DNA from: Flavimaribacter sp039888615
GTDB taxonomy: Bacteria > Pseudomonadota > Alphaproteobacteria > Rhizobiales > Rhizobiaceae
Length of the DNA stretch: 64,000 nt
NCBI GenBank assembly: GCA_039888615.1
Contig: JBDQQS010000014.1
Direction: 5' to 3' (one strand)
Below, in pieces: positions 18,294 through 26,878 of the stretch. Under the pieces are notes generated by a model, which was given only the letters and a program-made list of their open reading frames with translations, had not been told where the DNA came from and did no database searches. Numbering within the stretch: the first letter of the stretch is position 1; the number at the start of each line of letters is the position of its first letter. A program made the position numbers and the translations under genes.

Positions 18294-19135
18294 GCGGCTC
18301 CGGAGAACCTCTCGGCCGCGTGGGGCAGGTTAAGGAGGTCTCGAGCCTCGCGAACCCAATCATCAAGGATATCCGCGCACTCAGCCAGAAAAAGAACCGG
18401 GACAGGTCGAACCTGTTTCTGGCCGAGGGCCTGAAGCTTGTCATCGACGGGCTGGAGCTCGGCTGGACAATCCAGACACTGATCTACTCCAAGGCGGCGA
18501 AAGACAAGCCGGCCGTGGAGCGCGTGGCGGCGCGCACTGTCGCCTCCGGCGCGCTGGTTCTGGAGGTGAGCGAAAAGGTGCTTTCCGCCATCACCCGCCG
18601 CGACAATCCGCAAATGGTCTGCGCCGTCTTCGAGCAACGCTACGCGCCGCTGGAAAGCCTGCGGCCCACGGACAACGAGACCTGGATCGCGCTCGACCGC
18701 ATACGCGATCCCGGCAATCTCGGCACGATCATCCGCACCGCCGACGCCGCAGGCGTGAGCGGCGTCATACTCGTTGGAGAAACCACCGATCCCTTTTCTC
18801 TGGAAACGATCCGCGCGACGATGGGATCGGTCTTCGCGGTTCCCGTCGCCCGGTGCGGCGTGGAGGCGTTTTTGAAATGGAGATCGAAAAATCCGCTGCT
18901 GCTGGTTGGAACCCACCTCGCCGGCGCCATTGATTATCGCGCGGTGGACTATAGAGTTAAGCCGACTCTCATCCTGATGGGAAACGAACAGGCGGGGCTG
19001 CCCGACGAACTTTCCGAGGCGTGCGACCATCTGGTAAGGATACCACAGGCCGGCCGGGCCGATTCGCTGAACCTGGCCGTCGCCACCGGCGTCATGATAT
19101 TCGAGGCGAGACGCCACATGTTGAAGGTCGACTGA
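18290..19135 (+). CDS. TrmH/SpoU family RNA 2'-O-methyltransferase
   Basis: SPOUT-class enzyme that methylates ribose in rRNA or tRNA. The 281-aa protein has an N-terminal RNA-binding substrate domain (RDRSNLFLAEGLKLV) and the SPOUT motifs: motif 1 with ALDRIRDPGNLGTIIRTADA, motif 2 with LILMGNEQAGLPDEL and motif 3 with IPQAGRADSLNLAVA. Starts in the overlap with the upstream methyltransferase and its TGA overlaps the lspA ATG, forming a tightly coupled three-gene unit. Confidence 0.92.
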   Translation: MSGSGEPLGRVGQVKEVSSLANPIIKDIRALSQKKNRDRSNLFLAEGLKLVIDGLELGWTIQTLIYSKAAKDKPAVERVAARTVASGALVLEVSEKVLSAITRRDNPQMVCAVFEQRYAPLESLRPTDNETWIALDRIRDPGNLGTIIRTADAAGVSGVILVGETTDPFSLETIRATMGSVFAVPVARCGVEAFLKWRSKNPLLLVGTHLAGAIDYRAVDYRVKPTLILMGNEQAGLPDELSEACDHLVRIPQAGRADSLNLAVATGVMIFEARRHMLKVD

Positions 19136-19635
19136 TGAAAGCGGTCCGTTCAGTTTTTTCCAAGCAGCGCCACGCCATGGCCCTGATCGCCGCGCTTGTC
19201 GCCCTCGACCAGATCGTCAAATGGCTGGTCGAGCGCGCCCTTCCCATGCATGAAAAGGTGGACCTGCTGCCGTTCCTGGCGCTGTTTCGAACCCACAATG
19301 AGGGCATCGCCTTCTCGCTCTTGAGCGGACTGGGCGAAAACTGGCTGATCGTGATCACTCTGGTCATCATCGCCATTGTGGGGATCATCTGGGCCAGGTC
19401 TTCGCCGACGCGGTGGCTGAGCCAGGTCGGCTTCGCTTTCGTGATCGCAGGCGCGATCGGCAATCTGATCGACCGCGCCATGTTTGGCTATGTGGTCGAT
19501 TACGTGCTGTTCTACGTCAATACGTGGTCGTTCGCCGTCTTCAACCTCGCCGACGCGTGCATCACGGTCGGCGCCGTGGCCATTATCATCGACGAAGTGT
19601 TCGGAAAGTGGCTTTATCCCGCGGAAGCCCTCTGA
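19135..19635 (+). CDS. lspA: Lipoprotein signal peptidase II
   Basis: Inner-membrane aspartyl protease that cleaves prolipoproteins after diacylglyceryl transfer. The 166-aa protein has four membrane helices and both catalytic aspartates: Asp113 in GAIGNLIDR and Asp140 in AVFNLADACI. Also seen are DQIVKW near the N-terminus and RTHNEGIAFS. ATG 19135 overlaps the TGA of the upstream gene (TGATG); the longer frame from 19021 lies inside that gene and is rejected. Confidence 0.96.
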   Translation: MKAVRSVFSKQRHAMALIAALVALDQIVKWLVERALPMHEKVDLLPFLALFRTHNEGIAFSLLSGLGENWLIVITLVIIAIVGIIWARSSPTRWLSQVGFAFVIAGAIGNLIDRAMFGYVVDYVLFYVNTWSFAVFNLADACITVGAVAIIIDEVFGKWLYPAEAL

Positions 19636-19678
19636 ACCTACGGACACACTTCACACAAGCAATGGGAGGCAATTTGCC

Positions 19679-20683
19679 ATGACCGACGTCCCGACAGGCC
19701 CGTTCCGGGCCATTCTGGTTTCGCGCGACGAGAACAAGAACCAGTCGGTCGACACGACCGAACTCACGCTTGACGATTTGATGGAGGGCGACGTCGTCGT
19801 CCGGGTGGACGCGACCACCGTCAACTACAAGGACGGGCTGGCGATCACCGGGATATCTCCGGTCGTGCGCCGTTGGCCGATGGTTCCGGGCGTCGACTGC
19901 GCGGGCACGATTGTGAGCTCCGAGCACGCCGGCTTCAAGTCCGGGGATGCGGTTGTCCTCAACGGGTGGGGCGTTGGCGAAACGCATCTCGGCGCCTATG
20001 CGCAATATATGCGGGTGAGCGGCGACTGGCTGATCAAAAGACCGGACGCGTTCAGCGCGATGGACGCCATGGCGATTGGCACGGCGGGCTATACGGCCAT
20101 GCTTTCGGTCATGGCGCTGGAACGGTATGGACTTACGCCGAAAAGCGGACCGATCGTCGTGTCGGGCGCCAATGGCGGCGTCGGAACGGTAGCGATTTCG
20201 CTTCTCTCTGGCCTCGGCTACAGGGTCATCGCATCCACAGGCCGTCCACAGGAAGCCGATTTCCTGAAAGATCTCGGCGCCGACGAAATCATCGAGCGCA
20301 GCGAATTGTCGGAGCCCGGCCGTCCGCTCGGCAAGGAACGCTGGGCCGGAGGCGTGGATGTGGCGGGATCGCATACGCTCGCCAACATGCTGGCCATGAC
20401 CAGCTACGGCGGGGCGATCGCGGCCTGCGGCCTGGCCCAGGGAATGGATTTGCCGACCACCGTCGCTCCCTTCATCCTGCGCGGCGTAAGCCTGCTGGGC
20501 GTTGATTCGGTAATGGCCGCAAAGCCCTTGCGCGAGGAAGCCTGGCGCCGGCTGGCGCAGGAGCTCGACATCAAAAAACTGCATTCCCTATCGCAAACGA
20601 TCGGTTTTGAGGATATTGTACCCACGGCCCATGCCATTATTGCAGGGGAAATCCGGGGGCGCGTTGTCGTGGATATGGGCTGA
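19679..20683 (+). CDS. acuI: MDR-family quinone/acrylyl-CoA reductase (YhdH/AcuI type)
   Basis: Zinc-independent medium-chain reductase; family members reduce acrylyl-CoA to propionyl-CoA with NADPH. The 334-aa protein has the N-terminal GroES-like fold (VNYKDGLAITG), the MVPGVDCAG motif, the Rossmann motif SGANGGVGTVAISLL at about 161-175, and the late ACGLAQGMDLPTTVAPFILRGVSLLGVDS, typical of YhdH/AcuI. GGGAGG precedes ATG 19679. Function in acrylate or DMSP metabolism is inferred from family. Confidence 0.87.
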   Translation: MTDVPTGPFRAILVSRDENKNQSVDTTELTLDDLMEGDVVVRVDATTVNYKDGLAITGISPVVRRWPMVPGVDCAGTIVSSEHAGFKSGDAVVLNGWGVGETHLGAYAQYMRVSGDWLIKRPDAFSAMDAMAIGTAGYTAMLSVMALERYGLTPKSGPIVVSGANGGVGTVAISLLSGLGYRVIASTGRPQEADFLKDLGADEIIERSELSEPGRPLGKERWAGGVDVAGSHTLANMLAMTSYGGAIAACGLAQGMDLPTTVAPFILRGVSLLGVDSVMAAKPLREEAWRRLAQELDIKKLHSLSQTIGFEDIVPTAHAIIAGEIRGRVVVDMG

Positions 20684-20806
20684 ACGGTGGGACAAACCGA
20701 ATATTCATCATGCGCAGTTGCTCCCGGACATCGAATTACGGTGTCACCGCGTTGTCGTACTATTCTGATTAATGGGCCTAATTCGAACCGACGGGAATGA
20801 ATTGCG

Positions 20807-21685
20807 ATGGCGACAAATGTGCGCGAAACGCCAGCAACGAACCGCTCTGCTCCGGGACCGGCGCTTAAAATGACGGAAGCCCACGGATCGGTGTTCGGCC
20901 GTATCGGCAATCTGGAAACGCGCCTCGCATTAACGCCTTCCGAAATCGACGCGGCGCAGGCGGTGCGCTACGAGGTTTTCGCCAGGGAGATGGGTGCAAC
21001 GCTCACGCCCGAATCGGTCCGGCGCGGACGCGACATCGACATCTATGACGAATATTGCGACCACCTTCTCGTGCTCGATCGCAGCATGCCGGGCGACAGC
21101 GAAGAGCAAATCGTGGGCACATACCGGATTCTCCGGCAGGATGTGGCCCGCGCCAACACCGGTTTCTATTCGACCTCGGAATTCGCCGTCAGCGACATGC
21201 TGGCCAGGCATCCCGAAAAGCGCTTCATGGAGCTCGGCCGGTCCTGCGTGCTTCCGCAGTACCGCACCCGCCGCACCGTCGAACTGCTGTGGCAGGGCAA
21301 CTGGGCCTATGCGCTCGAACACGGCATGGACGTGATGTTCGGCTGCGCCTCCATTCCCGGTGTGCGGCCGGAGGCCATGGCGCTTCCCTTGTCGTTCCTC
21401 TTCCACAACTGCCTGGCGGCCGGGGAATGGTCGGTGAGCGCCCGTCCCGAACTCTTCCAGAATATGGACCTGATGCCGAAAGAAGCCGTCGACACGCGCA
21501 GCGCCGTCAACGCCCTGCCGCCCCTGCTCAAGGGCTATCTGAGGCTCGGCGCGGTGATCGGCGACGGCGCCGTGGTGGACTACGCCTTCGGCACGACCGA
21601 CGTAATGGTGATTCTGCCGATATCCCGGATCAGCGACCGCTATCTGAACTATTACAAGGCGGACGCAAGCCGCTTCGCATCCTAA
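20807..21685 (+). CDS. olsB: Ornithine N-alpha-acyltransferase OlsB (GNAT fold)
   Basis: First step of ornithine-lipid synthesis, transferring a 3-hydroxyacyl group from acyl carrier protein to ornithine. The 292-aa protein shows the autoinducer-synthase-like GNAT core: AQAVRYEVFAREMGA, YDEYCDHLLVLD, IVGTYRILRQ, ELGRSCVLPQYRTRR and GCASIPG. Length and motif order match OlsB proteins of rhizobia. The second acyltransferase, OlsA, is not in the window. No operon partner; 121 bases separate it from acuI. Confidence 0.9.
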   Translation: MATNVRETPATNRSAPGPALKMTEAHGSVFGRIGNLETRLALTPSEIDAAQAVRYEVFAREMGATLTPESVRRGRDIDIYDEYCDHLLVLDRSMPGDSEEQIVGTYRILRQDVARANTGFYSTSEFAVSDMLARHPEKRFMELGRSCVLPQYRTRRTVELLWQGNWAYALEHGMDVMFGCASIPGVRPEAMALPLSFLFHNCLAAGEWSVSARPELFQNMDLMPKEAVDTRSAVNALPPLLKGYLRLGAVIGDGAVVDYAFGTTDVMVILPISRISDRYLNYYKADASRFAS

Positions 21686-22026
21686 CCCTATTTTCTTTTA
21701 ACTTATTGGTTTTAAAACATAATCACAGTACCCGGCTTTGTTTCGGGAATCCGGCGTTTCCAGCACTCGAAGCCTGCCTGGACCCACTGACTCAATCTGG
21801 CCTTGTTTCGGGAATCGCACCTTTGAAGGTGAATCTGGCTTCGTTTCGGGAATTCGGCGCCGCGCCGGCATGCACGGATATCTTGCTTCAGCCTTGAAGC
21901 GCAGCTCTGTTCCAGTGACCTATCATAGCATAAAACGGCCGGAAATGCAGCATGAAAGTTCTGCCTATGTTCCGACAATGGAACCCAATCACAGGCCAGC
22001 CGGTTCGATATCGCGGGAGACAATAC
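21686..22026. other. 341-bp gap after olsB with repeats
   Basis: No supported gene. It is AT-rich just after the olsB stop, then holds three imperfect copies of a short GC-medium repeat (listed separately), then a region leading into the SRPBCC pseudogene including its GGGAGA ribosome binding site at 22013-22018. Plus-strand frames here carry only translated repeat and no domain. Confidence 0.6.
21734..21856 (+). repeat. Three imperfect direct repeats of about 20 bp
   Basis: The core GGCYTYGTTTCGGGAATYCG occurs at 21734-21754, 21799-21817 (less complete at its end) and 21838-21856. The last two copies share the extra 5' bases TCTGG. Spacing between copies is about 65 and 38 bases, so it is not a regular array. 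Origin unknown. Confidence 0.6.
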
Positions 22027-22312
22027 ATGAAGACGCTGGAACAGCAGGCATGGATCGACGCGCCGGTCGGCCACGTCTACGCCGCGCTATCCACGGCGAA
22101 GGGGGTCAGGGACAGGCGGGTCGCAATTAAAAGCATCCGGGCACCCGACGACGGCACCGCAGCGGCGGACTGGATGACGAGAATTCCCGCGCAAACAATC
22201 CTCGACTTCCGGCACTCCGGATGGGCTGATGACGCCGCCTACGCCGCATTCTGCAACCGGGCCTGGGGCGCTTGTCCTGGCGAATCTCAAATCGGTATGC
22301 GAACAAAGTTGA
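22027..22312 (+). pseudogene. SRPBCC (AHSA1-like) family protein, frameshifted and internally shortened
   Basis: ATG 22027 sits 8 bases after GGGAGA and opens a frame with WIDAPVGHVYAALST, a typical SRPBCC start, and later DFRHSGWADDAAYAAFCNRAW, a typical SRPBCC end. Right after that, at the run GGGG (22265-22268), the frame is broken: removing one G gives WALVLANLKSVCE, the expected C-terminal helix, ending at TGA 22310-22312. The middle of the fold is also missing, since only about 95 codons remain of an expected 140-150. Both lesions point to a decayed gene next to the accessory cluster. Confidence 0.7.
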
Positions 22313-22332
22313 CGGCCCGAGGACCGCTGGCG

Positions 22333-23712
22333 TCAGGCGATAATACCAGCCACCTGGCGCGCGCCGTCAAGTAAATCCAGATCACGGTACCACTGTCCGG
22401 TGAACTGCAGTCCTACTGGCAGTCCCGACATCGTATTGCCGCACGGAATTGTAATCGCCGGATGACCAGTCAGGTTTTGCGGGAATGTGAACGGATACCA
22501 GGCGCCGCGAATGGCGCCGCAATTCACACCATCGATTGTGATGTCGCCCGTGGGATCGACATCGATCGGCAAGGGCGGCGCCGTGAGCGTCGGCGATGCG
22601 ATCAGGTCGAAATTCTCAAAAACGGACTGGATTTCGTGAAACAAGCGTGTGCGGTCTGAAATCGCGTTGGAAAGTTCGATCGCGGAATAGCCTTTGCCGA
22701 GTTCAATCGTATCCACCAGCGACTTCGCAACCCTGTCTTCATGGCCTTCGATGAGCGGGCCCGTCCGCGCGGCCAGACCGACGCGCAGGATCGCGAGGAA
22801 AACCGGCTCGTAGGACTTGAAGTCGACCTCGACCGGTTCGACGATGGCGCCGACGTCGGCGATCCGTTCCATCGCAGCCTGGGTGAGACGCGCCGTTTCG
22901 CGCTCGACGCGCGCGCCGCCTTCGGCGATCCAGGCGATACGCAACCCTTTCAAAGGGCGCCGTTCGGTGGGGTACAGCGCCGCCGATGCCTGTCCATAGG
23001 GGTCGCGCAGATCCGGACCCTGCAGGCACGAGAAAACCAACTCGATATCCTCGACGGTGCGCGCCAGGGGCCCGACATAGGAATTGGCGCCGAAGAGGTC
23101 AGGCAATTGCAGGTGCGGAAGGGTTCCAAGAGAAGCTTTGAAACCGACAACGCCGCAGCACGCTGCGGGAATGCGGCTTGAACCGCCACCGTCGGTGCCG
23201 AGCGTGAACGGGCCCATGCCTGTAGCCACAGCGACGGCGGACCCGGAACTCGAGGCGCCCGGCGTGACCTTCGGATCGATCGGATTCAGCGTGCGGCCGA
23301 ACAACGGCGAGGTGGCCGACTGGACATGTCCGAATTCCGGCGTGGTTGTCTTGCCGACAAGAATGGCGCCGGCGGCCTTTGCGCGCGAAACCGTCACCGC
23401 ATCCGTATCCGGTACGTGGTTCTCGAACAGCAGCGAACCCATTGTCGTGCGGATACCCGCGGTATTGAGCAGGTCCTTGGCCGAATAGGGAACGCCATGC
23501 AGCGGGGGAAGATCGTCGCCGCGCATCACCGCGTCTTCCGCGTCGCGCGCAGCACTCCGGGCCTGCGTCTCCGTCACCGTAATGAACGCGTTGAGATCCG
23601 CCCTCTTTTCGATGCGGTCCAGGACCGCATCGACCAGCTCCACCGGAGAAACGACTCGGCTGCGAACCGCCTGCGCCATTTCAACGGCAGTCATATCGGC
23701 AAGATCGGACAT
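22333..23712 (-). CDS. Amidase signature family hydrolase
   Basis: Hydrolyses an amide to acid and ammonia. The 459-aa protein carries the Ser-cisSer-Lys triad: Lys in PYSAKDLL (about residue 79), Ser in GASSSGSAVAVA (about 153-154) and the nucleophile Ser in GTDGGGSSRIPA (about 178). It is the last gene of the eight-gene operon, 11 bases after an SDR gene. Not GatA-like in context (no gatB or gatC). Within the operon it could act on an amide produced by the deacetylase-like enzyme; substrate unknown. Confidence 0.9.
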   Translation of the reverse strand: MSDLADMTAVEMAQAVRSRVVSPVELVDAVLDRIEKRADLNAFITVTETQARSAARDAEDAVMRGDDLPPLHGVPYSAKDLLNTAGIRTTMGSLLFENHVPDTDAVTVSRAKAAGAILVGKTTTPEFGHVQSATSPLFGRTLNPIDPKVTPGASSSGSAVAVATGMGPFTLGTDGGGSSRIPAACCGVVGFKASLGTLPHLQLPDLFGANSYVGPLARTVEDIELVFSCLQGPDLRDPYGQASAALYPTERRPLKGLRIAWIAEGGARVERETARLTQAAMERIADVGAIVEPVEVDFKSYEPVFLAILRVGLAARTGPLIEGHEDRVAKSLVDTIELGKGYSAIELSNAISDRTRLFHEIQSVFENFDLIASPTLTAPPLPIDVDPTGDITIDGVNCGAIRGAWYPFTFPQNLTGHPAITIPCGNTMSGLPVGLQFTGQWYRDLDLLDGARQVAGIIA

Positions 23713-23723
23713 CGTTTTCTCCC

Positions 23724-24479
23724 TTAAATCATCCAGCGTCCACCGTCGATCAGCAAAGTCTGACCGGTGATGAACCGAGCTTCCTCGCTCGCAAGGAAAG
23801 CCACCGTTGCAGCCACGTCGTCCGGCTCTCCTGCAAACCCCGCCGGCGTGTTGCTGATAATCCGTTCGATGACTTCGGCGGGAACACTGTCATGCGCGCG
23901 TGTCCGAATGGCGCCCGGGGCGACAGCATTTACTGTCACCGAAAAAGACGCGAGCTCCCGGGCCAGCGCGCGCGTGAACCCGACCACGCCCATCTTGGCG
24001 GAAGCGTAGTCGACCAGACCGGCGTCGCCGGCGAAAGCCGCGTCGCTCGACATATTGACGATACGGCCGCCGCGTTCCCGCATCGCCGGAGCGACGAGGC
24101 GCGACATCCGCATGGCGCTGAGAAGAGAAACCTCCAGCACGAAGCGCCAGACAGCCTCGTCGGATTCATGAAACGGCGCGCTGCGTTCGCGTCCGCTCTG
24201 ACCGACGTTGTTGATCAGAATGTCCACCGGACCATGAATATCGACGGTTCGATTGTGAAAGGCGAAACTCGTCTCGTGTTCCGTGCAATCGCCATCGACG
24301 GCCAGAAGCCGGGATCCGTATTCTTCTGCAAGCGCGGCCCTGGCGTCGCCTGCGTTGATGTCCAGCACCGCCACCCGGGCACCTTCGCCGAGAAATCGTC
24401 GCGCAATTGCCAGACCGATGCCCGCGCCGCCGCCGGTGACGACCACGGTCTTGTCGGAGAAACGGCGCGTTCCGGTCAT
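23724..24479 (-). CDS. Short-chain dehydrogenase/reductase (SDR)
   Basis: Classical NAD(P)-dependent oxidoreductase of 251 aa. TGGGAGIG near the N-terminus is the cofactor loop, INNVG follows, and the active-site YASAK with upstream MSSDA is present. ATG 24479 stands 8 bases after GAGG; a longer frame to 24521 overlaps the upstream SDR and is rejected. Starts 10 bases after the stop of a second SDR in the same operon. Substrate unknown; likely an alcohol or hydroxy-acid linked to the imported compound. Confidence 0.88.
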   Translation of the reverse strand: MTGTRRFSDKTVVVTGGGAGIGLAIARRFLGEGARVAVLDINAGDARAALAEEYGSRLLAVDGDCTEHETSFAFHNRTVDIHGPVDILINNVGQSGRERSAPFHESDEAVWRFVLEVSLLSAMRMSRLVAPAMRERGGRIVNMSSDAAFAGDAGLVDYASAKMGVVGFTRALARELASFSVTVNAVAPGAIRTRAHDSVPAEVIERIISNTPAGFAGEPDDVAATVAFLASEEARFITGQTLLIDGGRWMI

Positions 24480-24489
24480 TGCAGCAGCC

Positions 24490-25260
24490 TCAATGGAATG
24501 TCCGCCCGCCGTCGATCGCAAGAATGACGCCGGTCACGTATGAGGATTCAGGGCTGGACAGCCAAGCGACGCCTGCCGCGATTTCGTCCGGTTCCGCAAT
24601 ACGTGCGAGTGCATAGCGCGCGCGGATGGACTGGAGTTCCTTCTCGCCTTCCTCGCCGCCCGGTATCCCCGATCGAAACAACGGCGTATCCACAGCACCC
24701 GGACAGACGACATTGACACGAATGCCGTTGCCGGACAGTTCAAGCGCCAGCGCCTTGGAGAACATCTGGAGACCGGCTTTGGAGGCGGAATAGGCGCTGC
24801 GGTTCTCAATAGGCCGTAGCCCCGCGCCCGATGACAAATTGACGATCGTTCCGCCGCCAGCCTGCCTGAGATGGGCGATGGCGGCGCGGCACACCTTCAT
24901 CGGGCCGGTCAGATTGACGGCGATGAGCCGCTCCCACGCGGCGTCTTCCATCGTTTCGACGCCGGCCTGCAGGTCGACGCCCGCGGCATTGACGACTCCG
25001 TCGAGCCCGCCGAACGTCTCGGCGGCCTTCTCAACTGCGGCGTTGAGAGCGACGGTATCGGTCACATCGACATGAATCGGCAGGAGTCTTTCACCAGCTT
25101 TCGACGCAATCGCCTCAAGCGCTGCGGCGTTGTTGTCCAGGCAGGCGACGCTCGCGCCTCCTGACAGGAACCTGATGATCGTCGCCCATCCAATGCCATT
25201 GGCGCCGCCGGTCACCATAAACTTTCGCCCGGTAAAATCGAGGCTCGCCTCCGGTTTCAC
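24490..25260 (-). CDS. Short-chain dehydrogenase/reductase (SDR)
   Basis: Second SDR of the operon, 256 aa. Cofactor loop TGGANGIG, acidic Asp after beta-2 (CLDNN, suggesting NAD preference), NAAG motif, and catalytic YSASK after LSSGAG. It starts with GTG at 25260-25258, which overlaps the TGA of the upstream deacetylase-like gene by three bases (GTGA), so translation is coupled. Shares only fold-level similarity with the downstream SDR, so they are not a recent duplication. Confidence 0.88.
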   Translation of the reverse strand: MKPEASLDFTGRKFMVTGGANGIGWATIIRFLSGGASVACLDNNAAALEAIASKAGERLLPIHVDVTDTVALNAAVEKAAETFGGLDGVVNAAGVDLQAGVETMEDAAWERLIAVNLTGPMKVCRAAIAHLRQAGGGTIVNLSSGAGLRPIENRSAYSASKAGLQMFSKALALELSGNGIRVNVVCPGAVDTPLFRSGIPGGEEGEKELQSIRARYALARIAEPDEIAAGVAWLSSPESSYVTGVILAIDGGRTFH

Positions 25261-26078
25261 ACCGAAGCCCCTGTGAGCCGCGGACGCATGTCCTCGACCA
25301 TTTCGTCACACCGGCCGATCCAGACGTCGCCGCGCTCGAGCGCATGTTCGATCAACGCCTGCAGTACGCCGATGCGCGACGGCTGGCCGATAATCTGCGG
25401 ATGCATGCCGACCATCATCATCCGCTTTTCGGCATAGAGCACATCGAATTCCAACTTCCAGGCCTCGAGGAGCGCCGAAGGCGCCTGCATCGTGCGGCCC
25501 GGCAGAACGATGGAGTACTGAAAGAACGGCGCATCGTCGAGCACCCAGCGGAACGGCAACTCCACGATATTCGTCGGCTTGTTCCCGACGGTGTGAAGAT
25601 AGGGCGAATCGTCGTCGAAAAAGTTGGAGGAGTAGGCAAAGCCGTGCTCGACGAGAAGCGGCATGGTGATCTTGCTGATTTCTGCGGCCGGCGAACGCCA
25701 GCCTTTCGGGGACGAACCGGTCACCCGTCTTATCGATTCGATGCCCTTCTCCATTTCCTCGCGCTCTTCGTCATCAGACAGGCTGAGAATCCAGCGGTGC
25801 GTATAGCTGTGATGGGCAATCTCGTGACCGCCCTCGAGAATGCGCTCCATGAGTTTGGGACGCTGGTCGATCACCAGGCCTGGTATGAAGAATGTGGTCT
25901 TCAGGTCATAGTGCGCGAGAAGCCTGAGGATCCGGTCTGCGCCCACTTTCCAGCCGTAAGCGCCCTGCGACATCAGGACCGGGCGCTCCGCATAGCTTGC
26001 GTCTCGCGCCGTCCACATGGTTTCCGCGTCAAGATCGAAGGTAAAAAAGAGGGGGAACCCCTTGCTCGTAAGATGCAT
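25257..26078 (-). CDS. Polysaccharide deacetylase-like hydrolase (NodB/PuuE type)
   Basis: Metal-dependent hydrolase of the CE4 fold. The 273-aa protein has the metal-binding TFDLD (13-17, Asp17), the HEIAHHSYTH His-x3-His motif and the RSPAAEIS motif. No signal peptide, so it acts in the cytoplasm, unlike true polysaccharide deacetylases; cytoplasmic relatives cleave amides of small molecules such as allantoin (PuuE) or cyclic imides. AAGGA lies 7 bases before ATG 26078. It sits between transporter and SDR genes in one operon, consistent with small-molecule catabolism. Substrate not known. Confidence 0.85.
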   Translation of the reverse strand: MHLTSKGFPLFFTFDLDAETMWTARDASYAERPVLMSQGAYGWKVGADRILRLLAHYDLKTTFFIPGLVIDQRPKLMERILEGGHEIAHHSYTHRWILSLSDDEEREEMEKGIESIRRVTGSSPKGWRSPAAEISKITMPLLVEHGFAYSSNFFDDDSPYLHTVGNKPTNIVELPFRWVLDDAPFFQYSIVLPGRTMQAPSALLEAWKLEFDVLYAEKRMMMVGMHPQIIGQPSRIGVLQALIEHALERGDVWIGRCDEMVEDMRPRLTGASV

Positions 26079-26089
26079 GGCTTGGTCCT

Positions 26090-26878
26090 TCAAACGAAAC
26101 GGTGAAAGCCCGTCCACCGTTCCGCCAACAGCAGAACAACGAGCGTGGCGACGATAAGAAGCGTCGAAACGGCGGCGACGCCGGGTGTGACGCCCATCTC
26201 CACCGAGGTAAAAATCAGAATCGGCAATGTCGTCTGGCGCGCGCCGGCGAGAAAAATCGTCACCGGCACATTCTCCATCGAAACGACGAATGAAAAGAGC
26301 GCGCCAGCGACGAGACCGGGCTTGATCAGGGGCAGGGTAACCAGACGGAAGGCCGTAAAGCTTCCGGCGCCCAACACCCGGGCGGCCTCCTCCATCGCCA
26401 CATCCATGCCGGAAAGGCTGGCAAGCGCCGAACGGACGATATAGGGCACCGTAATGACAACGTGCGCGATGATGAGGGTGATAAAGCCGCCGCGCAGGCC
26501 CACCAGCGAGAAATACTGCAGCATAGCCACGCCGATGACCACGGCCGGAATGGCGAGCGGCGCCATCAGAAACGACGCCAGGGCTTCGGAGCCCGGCACC
26601 ATCCGCCTGGCGATTGCATAGGAGGCGGCGACGCCCAGTACCAACGACACACAGGTTGCGCTGACGGCCAGGATGAGACTGATTTTGATGGCGTTGAGAT
26701 AGGTGCTGTCCGTCAGCACTTCCCGAAACCAGTCCAGCGTCCAGCCTTGCGGCGGAATGGTGAGATAGGAAGTTTCGCTGAATGAGGCGAGCACGACGAC
26801 GATCACCGGCAGCTGCAGGAAGAAGACCACCAGAAGCGCAAAGGAGGAAACGATAAAGCCCGGTTTCTGATCTGTCAT
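26090..26878 (-). CDS. ABC transporter permease, spermidine/putrescine type (PotC-like)
   Basis: Inner-membrane permease of 262 aa with six predicted helices and the EAA loop near MEEAARVLGAGSFTAFRLVTLPLIKPG, where it contacts the ATPase. ATG 26878 overlaps the TGA of the partner permease (ATGA). The family imports polyamines and related small cations but also many other compounds. The clustering with catabolic enzymes suggests uptake of their substrate. Confidence 0.9.
   Translation of the reverse strand: MTDQKPGFIVSSFALLVVFFLQLPVIVVVLASFSETSYLTIPPQGWTLDWFREVLTDSTYLNAIKISLILAVSATCVSLVLGVAASYAIARRMVPGSEALASFLMAPLAIPAVVIGVAMLQYFSLVGLRGGFITLIIAHVVITVPYIVRSALASLSGMDVAMEEAARVLGAGSFTAFRLVTLPLIKPGLVAGALFSFVVSMENVPVTIFLAGARQTTLPILIFTSVEMGVTPGVAAVSTLLIVATLVVLLLAERWTGFHRFV

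Noticed and set aside
21734..21856. CRISPR array
   Set aside because: Only three imperfect copies at unequal spacing and no cas genes.
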